From contig KL197724.1 in assembly GCA_000697665.1 (NCBI GenBank), forward strand, positions 187,991 to 251,990: 64,000 bases of DNA. The letters are read 5' to 3'. A model generated the notes under the pieces. It saw only the letters and a list, made by a program, of their open reading frames with translations. It searched no databases and was not told where the DNA came from. The stretch is from Jaapia argillacea MUCL 33604 (lineage: Eukaryota; Basidiomycota; Agaricomycetes; Jaapiales; Jaapiaceae). The position numbers and the translations under genes are program-made. Shown here piece after piece: positions 25,605 through 34,499 of the stretch; positions within the stretch are counted from its first letter, which is position 1; every line of letters starts with the position of its first letter.

Positions 25605-26146
25605 CGGTAGATTGTGGACTTGGGAGATGCTACTTACGGCAGTTGCTTGGCGGTTCCTTCAAGTTGACCTTGACTGCTTTTGGCTGGATGGGATTTTCGA
25701 ACTCGTTGCTTTCGCGACGTTCCCTTGACATGGACCCTTTGCGGAGCAATGGCCTGTATGTAATATCATCGGGAGTATATCTGTCAGAGCTGTCGACCTA
25801 CGTTTCTTTGGGGTGCTCGGGACCGCCGTGAGGGGTCCCGGAGTATATTTAACTTGATCGTCTACCCTCGTAAGGTGTGTAAACACCGTCTCCGTGATGC
25901 TGCGTAGGGCGTCTGGGCTTTATCCTATGCGTCCAACGACGTTAAGACTTATTTCTGGATTTCCTCTCTGTCCGCCATATGCGCTTTGAAGTTCCCCACT
26001 TGTTGCATTCACTCAGCGCTGGTCCCAATTGGTGGCCAAATGGCGGAGTGATCGGTGACCTGACATCCTCATCGAGTTACTATTTCAACCCAAGCGGACC
26101 CGGTGCCCATACCAGCACCCTCGCTGGGCCATTACGCCCGATCAGT

Positions 26147-26339
26147 TTTGCCTTTTTAGTGTCATCATCGCCTCCTTGACCGCATCGTGCACCTGCTTCG
26201 GGGGTCTAGTTGCCTCATGGCTGTACTGTCTTTGATTGACCTAATGAAGTCTCCCCATCCTCGAGGTATAAGACGCTCGTCTCAGTCCTAACTGAAGATA
26301 CAACGACCACCTCCCCTTCGGTCTCATCAACGACTTAAA
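26147..26339 (+). promoter_or_regulatory. Promoter of array copy 5, duplicate of the copy-3 promoter
   Basis: TATA box in TCGAGGTATAAGACG (26261-26275), ~70 bases before the ATG, within a block similar to 23560-23731. The conserved spacing suggests that copies 3 and 5 share regulation. Confidence 0.6.
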
Positions 26340-27314
26340 ATGGTTTCTCGTGTCTTCCTCCTCTGTCTCTTCGCTACGTTATGCCCTTTGTTCGTATTCG
26401 CCACACTGGAGGAGAGGGCTCCATCCATCGCCGCAGCCGGATGGCCCGTCATTGAGAGAGTAGCAACGAACCCTCTGCGCCGTCTTTTGGTGGCGCGTCA
26501 ATCGTGCCCTGCCAACTCAACGGCATGTACCGCCTCAGTGGCCGGGCAATGCTGCCCCACGGGAGACGATTGTTGCGATTCTGGTGGTGAGTTCCGCTCT
26601 TCCATGGATCAAACCATAGCGATGCCAAAACTTACGTCGCCCAGGATGCTGCCGTGCTGGAACATTCTGCTACAGTACCGGCTGCTGCCCAACTGGTACG
26701 ACCGGATGTCAATCATTATCTTGCTGTGGGGCTACTAGCACTTGCTGCACCGGTATGTGGCATTCATATCTTTTGAGCGATAACTGTCTTACTTTGGTTT
26801 ATCCAGACGGAACTTGCTGTCCCACAGGGTGAGCCCTTTCGACACCTACGATATGATGAGAACTAACCTCTTTTTCAGCTTCACTTGCGGTGCAGACGTC
26901 GGGCAAGCGGGATGCTGTGATGCGACGGGCGTTTGCACGACCACTACCGCAGCTGGTGGTTCCGCTACCGGATCTGCTACCGGCTCAGCCTCTGCTACCG
27001 GATCCGTCACTGGATCCGTCACCGGGGCTTCCTCAGCGTCGGTGACTGGTAGTGTTTCAGGTAGTGGTTCAATTAGTAGTTCGGTGAACCCTACCCAATC
27101 CACTGTCACGACTATCCCTGCCACGACGAGCACGACTCGGCCCCCGCAAACTACCGTCACCACGACATCAACTCCCACCAACCCTATCACCATCAGCTCT
27201 CATTCCACTCCCACTCCTTCCCAGAGCGGCAGCAGCAGTGGTGCCATGTGGATGAAGGTCAACTATGGAGGAGGTATCGCCGGGGTGCTCCTCGCCGGAA
27301 TTTTGGCCTTGTAG
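26340..27314 (+). CDS. Cys-pair-rich secreted GPI-type protein, array copy 5
   Basis: Exons 26340-26586, 26645-26752, 26807-26828 (22 nt), 26879-27314 encode 270 residues. Signal peptide MVSRVFLLCLFATLCPLFVF, the shared segment ERAPSIAAAGWPVIERVATN, then RQSCPANSTACTASVAGQCC, CCPTGDDCC, GCCRAGTFCYSTGCCPTG, SCCGATSTCC, GTCCPTGFTCG and AGCCDATGVC. The Ser/Thr stalk is the longest of the array, partly from a local repeat of (S/A)ATGS(A/V)TGS units around 26960-27030. The tail GGIAGVLLAGILAL fits a GPI signal. Exons 1-3 have exactly the same lengths as in copy 3 (247, 108, 22). Confidence 0.88.
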
Positions 27315-29038
27315 TTGTCAACTGGACTTTTCTTGTCTTCTGAACATGGATTGTGGGATACTCTGTGAGGACGTTTCCCTCATCTGCAGGACTATGATTT
27401 TGGTATACGTGTTGTACTGCGCCTACGACTTTTGACGATGTCTTGCCCCAGGACTTTGATTGTACAATTTCACGAGAGATTTGTTGTTACGCACTGTCTT
27501 GTATCGTAGTGTACAGGCCAGAGATGAATGGACTGTGTAGCGCGCCTTCCGTCCACCAGTAGGAGAAACGGGATATCAGGACACCTCGATGTCGGGTAGG
27601 ATATGCGCGACGGTGAATCGGCAGAATGGGGAACGGAAGCCAACGACTCCATTTAAGCTCGCGTGTCTTGAAGGACATGGACGAAACACGGATGTGAGTG
27701 ATGGACCTGGGATTTCATACAAAACAGCAGGAGTCACGAGCGCGTTGATCTCTCTTGAAGGCGCGAGACAGCAGGGGCTCTGGTGGGTTTGACTGTCGAA
27801 GATACTAGAGCCACCAGAGCAACGGCAGACCGCAGCGAGGTGTGATGTCCCGAGAGTTTCAGCCCGAAGGAAATGGTTTCCTGTTGACTAGGGGAGGTAG
27901 GTATTCCAGGATGGGGAAAGCCAGTGGTAGCGAGCCGTGAAGGGGGGCGAGTATATGCACGATATGACACCAGAAGAGTTTGATCTCTTGTCAAGGCAGG
28001 GTACGCAGAATGAACTTGCGGATAGTCGCCCGAATAGGGTTCCATGCCAGATCCGTAAATTAGGGGTTTCACGGACCACTTCTCACCAGCGGGATGGGTG
28101 GCTGGGATGCAGGACACGCGACGACTTGAAGAGGTCACTATCTTGGGCTTCCATCTAAAAAGTACCCATGTCATCTGAACGTTCATGGGAGATTTGTTAC
28201 GCCAGCTGTTGTCCTCGGAAAATATTCGCGGGAGCTCACCGAAAACTTGACACAATTGCAATGGGAGTTTGGGGTTCCTTTCGCCTCGACCAGCGTCAAA
28301 TGAGTTCAAATGTCGGAAAATACTTGAGTAGATTCGACGACGAGTTTTCCATCTCCAAGGGCTCGTGGACGTCCAGGACGTCCACATTGCGATGGGTTGC
28401 GGGATATTGTGTAGGGTTTTATGAGGGATTATCTTGTCCGACCAACTCATGCAATAGCCCAAGAACGGAAAAGCCTTGTATGTAGGAACAGACAATTGGG
28501 CTGACTCCGCTTCAACGTCCTCATGGAAGCCATGCTTCTGAACAGAGAAAGCAGGTGTGAATTTTGTCTGGGGAAGAAAGGGGTCGACGATAGGAGGGAG
28601 GGAAACCAAGCCAGACCAGTGCCACATACGATATTTGGGCAATATTAATTCCGTAGACGGCAAGAGGGAATGAGGGGGGAGTTCACTCGAGCGTTGCCAG
28701 CGAGTCTAACTTGAAGTACGGGCGGTCGGGCGAATCTCACTGACGGATTGCGTCAAATCACACCTTCTGAGTTTCTCTCCAAATCCAGAAAAAGTAAATC
28801 TCACTAGTCAACCATAAGAAAAACATTGTTAAAGCATTCAATCAAGGCACGCGGCAAGGAATGACTGGGATAATTATCGCTGAAGCTAGCGCGACCAAGA
28901 AAGATGTACAACAGTATTCGTGAAGAGTCCCGCTCGCATGTCTGGAAAGGCTGCTACTCGAATGCTCGATAGGATAGACGAGAAGGATAGGAGCTGATAT
29001 GGGAAAAAGAAAAGATGAATTCACTAAGGAATGACTAC
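27315..29038. other. Mostly non-coding region with one unassigned long open frame
   Basis: Copy 5's 3' flank, then 1.4 kb without a supportable gene. A 309-codon minus-strand open frame at 27734-28663 is long for chance but shows no domain, signal peptide, hydrophobic segment or splice-linked extension. It is listed separately at low confidence. Confidence 0.4.
27734..28663 (-). CDS. Unassigned open frame, 309 codons, doubtful gene
   Basis: Uninterrupted frame starting MPSTELILPKYRMWHWSGLV and ending SRLQERSTRS. Composition is Ser/Arg/Pro/Trp-rich without low-complexity runs. I do not recognise any family. It could be an eroded gene, an exon of an unrecognised gene, or chance. No neighbouring exon with matching phase was found. 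Confidence 0.2.
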   Translation of the reverse strand: MPSTELILPKYRMWHWSGLVSLPPIVDPFLPQTKFTPAFSVQKHGFHEDVEAESAQLSVPTYKAFPFLGYCMSWSDKIIPHKTLHNIPQPIAMWTSWTSTSPWRWKTRRRIYSSIFRHLNSFDAGRGERNPKLPLQLCQVFGELPRIFSEDNSWRNKSPMNVQMTWVLFRWKPKIVTSSSRRVSCIPATHPAGEKWSVKPLIYGSGMEPYSGDYPQVHSAYPALTRDQTLLVSYRAYTRPPSRLATTGFPHPGIPTSPSQQETISFGLKLSGHHTSLRSAVALVALVSSTVKPTRAPAVSRLQERSTRS

Positions 29039-29915
29039 TTAGGTTTGAGCAGCGGGAGCGATCTTGATGTCAACGGCCTCAACCTTCTCATCGGTGTATT
29101 GCGGCGGCGGAACGAGGATATCTTCAGCATCTTGCTCAAAGACAATGTCATACTCGTACTCCTCCTTTTTACCCTTGAAGAGACGAGCAGTGACGATTGC
29201 CATAACCCAGAACATCCTTAAGATGACACCGATACCGCAACCTGAAGATATGTCAGCCATCCGGAATAACGAGAATGTGAAATGATACGACTCACCGAGG
29301 ACGAATGCTACAGCACGACCCTCCCAAGGACCAAGGGTCATGAGGGCACGATGGACGCGCCTCATGAACGACGGACGGTGACACTTCATCCTCAATCGGG
29401 CAGGACGATGATGGGTCATCCGCATATCCGGCTCTCTCTCATCCGACATCTCCGCTCCTTTGAACCCAGTAACGGGGACGGCAGAGGGGGTGGGAAGAGG
29501 AGTGCCAATGAACGGCAAGATGTGGACAGTATTGCTGTCGGTGGTGGCGGGAGTTTCGGTTTCGATAGGTGACATTCCCAACGCCTTCCTGAAAGCATTG
29601 GAAATCTCAAGAGCTTTGGCCCTCATCCTTCCGCAAAAGTGGGCATGAGAGTGATGCACAGTGCCAGACTGTCGGTAGGTGCCAGAATGCATCATTTGGG
29701 CCACGTCCGGGTTGGTTACTCCATAGTTGGGCGAGATGAAACCTGGAGTGGAGACTTCTTGGTGCGAGGTGACTACGACGACGCGGATAGGGCTGGCGCT
29801 CGCCTGCTGAATAGCTGGACAATTTTTGAGTAGGAGGTGACAAAGCTGATAAGAGTACATGGGAACACTCACCAAGGACCGCGCCAGCCAAAAGTATGGA
29901 GGTCGGAAATTTCAT
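29039..29915 (-). CDS. Signal-peptide, single-membrane-span protein of unknown function
   Basis: Exons (minus) 29873-29915, 29296-29814, 29039-29241 encode 254 residues. The signal peptide (MKFPTSILLAGAVLAIQQAS) is completed only by splicing to the acceptor at 29815, which supports the first intron. A ~150-residue extracytoplasmic part follows, with His-rich patches (HHSHAHFCG, HHRPARLRMKCHRPSFMRRV). A transmembrane helix at ~185-205 (GCGIGVILRMFWVMAIVTAR) is joined by intron 2. The tail is short, acidic and probably cytosolic (FEQDAEDILVPPPQYTDEK); its PPPQY resembles a PPxY-type WW-domain ligand. A type I membrane topology is inferred. Proteins of this layout are common and uncharacterised in Agaricomycetes; I cannot assign a role. 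Confidence 0.8.
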
Positions 29916-32193
29916 TGATGATATGTGAGATATTCTGGAACAGAAGGAATTCGGAGGATAAGAAGGCTACAAGTCAATCCACAGGATAGCACTGACCGCT
30001 TTATGATGGTTTCTGTCTTGGTGCTAGGGCGTTGTGGCTGCGGCCAGACGGACCCAGAATTCAAACTCCGACGACCTGCCGATTTCGGAAGCTCGCTCAT
30101 GTTTCTCATGTTTTCGACTCACTTTCTATATTCCAGCAGTGCTTTCAAGGATCTCTATCGAGGAAATGAGTGGTTGACCCTATACAGTTACCCATCACTC
30201 TCTCATGGCGTTGTTCCACACAGCGTTGCACAGCTCATTAAAGGTCGGATAGCCTCGAGGGAGTCAAAGATTGTGATAGTCATGTCCCGACGACAGAAAA
30301 CAAGATAGAACAAAGATTCTCGGGTCGAGTCAACAATCTTGCAAGGCTCGCATCCCGCATCCTTTGAACCGTCCGCGATGCGGTGAAGCAGCTACACAAG
30401 GCTTTGCACCTGACCGGTGCTTATTAACATGGTAAACGCGATGCTAACTAGGCGGAATGCGACACTGTGGGCCAGATTCTGACTTGGTAGGAGATAAGCC
30501 GCATAAGAGGGGGTTTATGAGCTCCTTGACATGGCCAGGAGATCGCTGCGAGGCTAGGATCCGTATCTTCGCCGAAGAGCAGCCGTTCAGAAATCAGAGC
30601 GTCGAACAAATTTGGAGTGTCATCGAGCGCCCAGCTACAGATATAGTTTACAGGGCAAAGGGGACGAGCGTCACGAGTCAGAGACTTGACTGAGCAAATC
30701 GAGGAGTTCATATAGGTGCCCGAGCGCGAAACATCGAAAGTGGCAGTGGAGTTATTGGGCGTCCGAGTCTACCCTCCACGGGGACGTAGGTAGACTAAGA
30801 TTTGACAGAGGAAGCCACCAGGGAAGCATCGTCAAGGTCATCTTGGAACGGGAACAAAGTATTCCAAAGCAAAGTCGGGCGTGAATTCGAGGTAACCTCA
30901 CCGACGATCACCAGGCCCATATGAACCTCTCATGTACTGGGCGTAAGTCCTGAGAAGAGTGCCTGGGTGGTAGGTTGTGCCTGGCTTCCTCAATTAGGGG
31001 GCGTTGGTGAGGTGGACCGCCGAGAAGCGCATCGAGGTGGATACATCTGAGCCGAGACTATGGGGGGTGGTCAGTTCTCATCGAATACAAGACATCGAGT
31101 GAAGATTGTGATTGGAATGTATACTTTTCTGCCCTTTCGCCTACCTATTTTTGAATGTAACTCGACCATCTGATTGCATTAGAAGGACGGGAGTCGGGGC
31201 TATGGTAGATCACGCTGGGTGAACGCTCCGATCTGCGGCGCTGCATATGGCGACACTAGCTGGAGGGATGACAAGGCAGAGCGGTATTTGCAGGAGTAAT
31301 TGGTGGTCGATGGGAGACAAGCGGATGAGATTCTGCCCGAGAATTTTCGAAGCAACCGAAAGTCCCGAGTGGCATATGTTGTCCTCGGTTTGATAACATC
31401 GAGACAATACCCAGAAAGGCATGTTGAAGGGGGAGCGTATCTTTCACTTTCCTTGTGCCACGTATGGCAACGAACCCTCGAATTTGCAGGGCGAGCTCAC
31501 AGTGTAGCGTCTAGAAAGATGAGAATATGCCCAAGGTGATAAAGGGAAGTTCGAAGGAGCTCATATGTTCAAATTGCGATGCAGGTTTCTTGCTCGAATG
31601 GGACAAAGGCGCTACCGTAGTGGCAGCAATCGATCTCTACCAGTGGCTCGGATACGGAGACCACAGCTTTCCCTCGAGTTGTTGTCTATACAACAACATG
31701 GGATCCACAATGAAAACACTGCATCGTGGAGTGGAGAATGCGATCACGGTGGGGGAATGGCTAGCCACGAGTGCAGTTGGACACTGATCATCATCAACGA
31801 GACCAGATCACAATTGCTGGTTGTCACTCTAACATAAAAGGAACCCAGATTGATCCCACCGAACCATCAGCGCTCTGACCGACTTTCCGGAAAGCGATTG
31901 ATTTAGTACAAAAGGGTGAGACGGAATGGAGACAAGCCAATGTCCCGAAAAAGGCAACTGTGGCTGGAAGCACAAGGACGCGTCCACTTCTCGGTTTACG
32001 AGATGGAAAACAAAGTCGCAGCCTTTCTTGGCTGCTCCTTTCAATTGTCGACGCGATGTGTTTTCGTATAAAGAAAAGAGAACAAGACCTCAATCCCATC
32101 AACACTCAGCGCAAGCGCGTCTGAACATCTCCTTCGCAACCACAACCACACCCTCTCTTTTCCAAAACCCCTTGTTCAGCTTACATCTCGACG
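29916..32193. other. Gene-poor region
   Basis: 2.3 kb between divergent genes. Only short open frames on both strands, none with a domain, signal peptide or consistent splice sites. Nothing repetitive was noticed. Confidence 0.45.
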
Positions 32194-32913
32194 ATGACGA
32201 GCATCGAAGGCTTCACATATTGTACCAGCCCCATCTCGAACAGGGTGGTGAGTAATTCCGACCCTGCTCTCCCTGAAGACCTGAGAATGACCGATGATGT
32301 TCAGGCAACCAGCAACAGGAGGAACAAGCACCGTCTCTATCTCGCTTTTTACCACCAAGGTCGCGAGTACGGTGACGACACCGAGTTCCATAGCGCACTC
32401 GTGCTCGCTCCAAAAGCTCCGGTTGCAGGCAGGATGGACTCGTGGCGGTTCCACGTTAGAAATATTGGTGTCGGGAGGGGTTGTGATAATTGGATCTACG
32501 AAGGGAAGCAGGCGTTGAATGGGGACATGAGGATCGTGTCGATGCAGCTCTTGTGCAAGCTCGATGACGATCGGGTTTCGGGGATGGGTTTGGGGATGTT
32601 GTTGAGAGATGTGGATGTTGCGGAGGACGATCCGTCGTGGTGCTCGAAGCACTGGGTGAGGTCTGCGATCCAGGTTAGTACCATTATTATCATATTGACT
32701 GTCCTACGAGAGCTAACCCCCCCCCTACTACCACAGATGCTCGTTGACAAGGATGTCATCCCTCAGCTTCACATGCAATCCAGGACGATCTGGAAAAATG
32801 GCTTCGTTTTCGCCAAGTCCGTTGCTAATCGGCCATCAACATGCATGCCAGTCTGCGACACCACAGGGCGGGAGATCAAGTCCGATATCCACTGGACGCC
32901 ATTGCGGCACTAA
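32194..32913 (+). CDS. DUF6914-like fungal protein of unknown function
   Basis: Exons 32194-32247, 32305-32673, 32737-32913. The core (HRLYLAFYHQG, EFHSALVLAPK, WRFHVRNI, QLLCKLDDDRVSGMGLGMLL, SWCSKHWVRSAIQMLVD, FVFAKSVANRP) matches my memory of the basidiomycete family DUF6914: a ~180-residue single domain with a His in the second strand and a late W-C-xx-WV helix. No catalytic role is known to me. Intron 1 (32248-32304, 57 nt) begins GTGAGT, contains no stop and is a multiple of three, so retention would add 19 residues without breaking the frame. The stop at 32913 is preferred. A second frame overlapping the end (32841-33038) contains a hydrophobic stretch and could be an alternative 3' exon. 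Confidence 0.65.
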   Translation: MTSIEGFTYCTSPISNRVVSNSDPALPEDLRMTDDVQATSNRRNKHRLYLAFYHQGREYGDDTEFHSALVLAPKAPVAGRMDSWRFHVRNIGVGRGCDNWIYEGKQALNGDMRIVSMQLLCKLDDDRVSGMGLGMLLRDVDVAEDDPSWCSKHWVRSAIQVSTIIIILTVLRELTPPLLPQMLVDKDVIPQLHMQSRTIWKNGFVFAKSVANRPSTCMPVCDTTGREIKSDIHWTPLRH

Positions 32914-33307
32914 TTTCGCCAGAGGACGGTTTTTTGTTCGACATAAAAGGGCGGCCGGCCGCAACTGTCCTAAAATTCATTGCGTGGGCGTGCATGGTCA
33001 TGTTCACTGCTTCTTCCTTTTTTTATTGTATCATCTGACTGCAAAGCTGTATCGTTAGAGTCATCGTTCCCACCTTACACTAGATCAAAAGGCGTTCACA
33101 CCTTGTTGTCGCCATTTATTCACTTCACCCTCCCTTGCATTACTATCCTTCGATTTACATTCGTTCTTCTGGACGTTGCGCTACATTTGTTTATACCCAA
33201 TGAATACGAGAAAGAAGATTTGGCTGCATCCCATTGGACTACCTTAGAGTGGACTCGAATTGAGCCAGGGTTGACCGCCGACCTACGAGTCCGGAGATCA
33301 GAGAAGT
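32914..33307. other. Intergenic spacer between convergent genes
   Basis: 394 bases, T-rich near 33010 (possible polyadenylation region). No further feature seen apart from the alternative reading frame noted for the DUF6914-like gene. Confidence 0.4.
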
Positions 33308-34463
33308 TCATAACAATGCCTTACAATTACAGACCTCCCGTGCATAATCATCAACTGTCTTTGGCTTCCAGAACCTCTGTCCGGGATTGAGGAGTTCGTT
33401 CGCTCCACCCGAGTGATCAAAGACGTTCTCGGCCGATAGCACGGGGATGAGGGGGCCGACCATGTGAATAGGTAGCGTGTCTTTCGCTATATCCCATCTC
33501 TTCACCACTTCGTCCAACGTAAGGTACTCTCGACGGACAGGTTTCCCGGCGACCTGCCCCATAATGTCGGCGTACGTGTTCCAGGATCTAGGGAGAAATT
33601 ATCATTGAGGCGTTAGTAAACCAGGGGAAACGAACGTCATACCGGTTGTCGGAGTATACTCCGACATGAGTTGGCACAATATCCGGCTGCGTGAAGGAGA
33701 GTAGGGCTACCCTTAGCGCGTATTTACCGACGTCCTCTTTCGACGTGATAGCAACCAACTGGTCTCCAGTTCCTGGGACAATCCAAGTGTTCGTGGCAGA
33801 GTCAACACCTTCAGTCAAACTAGATCAGTCGGATTAACGCTCATCAAATATATATTATCCTCACCGAACCACTTGCAAAAAGCGATCTCCATGATCAGTC
33901 CAATATACACAGCCACAACTTTCAAGCCCTTCGATTGAGCATCGAGAACATGATGATGTTTCTTCTCGAAAAGTGGAAGATAACGATTTGTCCTGGTGTG
34001 GTCTGTTCCCCATTCGGATGGAAGATAAACTTTAACACCCGACTTGACCGCTAGGTCCGACGGTGAGCCCGCGATGCTTCAATGCCGAGAGTACAAACAC
34101 TTACCTGCCTCGACGAGAACCGACTTTCTCTTATCCATATCCCCTTGAGCACCCATCGCACTCACTATCACATCGACGCCTCTCAAAGGATCTTCAAGCG
34201 TAATCGGCTGATCATAGTCGATCGTGAACGCTTTGACCTTTCCGTCACCGTTCTTCACGGATTCTTGCACTTTCGGCTTATTCAGATCCGTCGTCAATAG
34301 ACGCAGTTCTGCGATTTCGCCCGATAGAGCGGCTTGAACAAAGGTCGGAGTGATGGCAGATCCAACCAGACCAGTAGGACCTGCAACAGTAGAAGAGAGG
34401 CTAGAATCGATGAGTAGAAGAATGTCCCGTACCGATTAACGCTACAGTAGGGGCGGACACCAT
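33308..34463 (-). CDS. NmrA-like / isoflavone-reductase-like NAD(P)-binding protein
   Basis: Atypical SDR of the NmrA family; fungal members act either as redox-sensing regulators or as NADPH-dependent reductases. Exons (minus) 34433-34463, 34105-34380, 33865-34050, 33643-33808, 33308-33587 encode 312 residues, the typical length. Intron 1 splits the nucleotide-binding motif: ...PTVALI-GPTGLVGS at residues 6-18. Further family features are GVDVIVSAMGAQGDMDKRKS, GVKVYLPSEWGTD (the usual GVKRFIPSEFG site) and a C-terminal half with REYLTLDEVVKRW. All five exons join in frame. The first base of the gene lies ~40 bases from the start of the F-box duplication, so its promoter may overlap module A. 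Substrate unknown. Confidence 0.9.
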
Positions 34464-34499
34464 GGCTGATGGCAAGAGGCACGATTACGAAGGAAGGTC

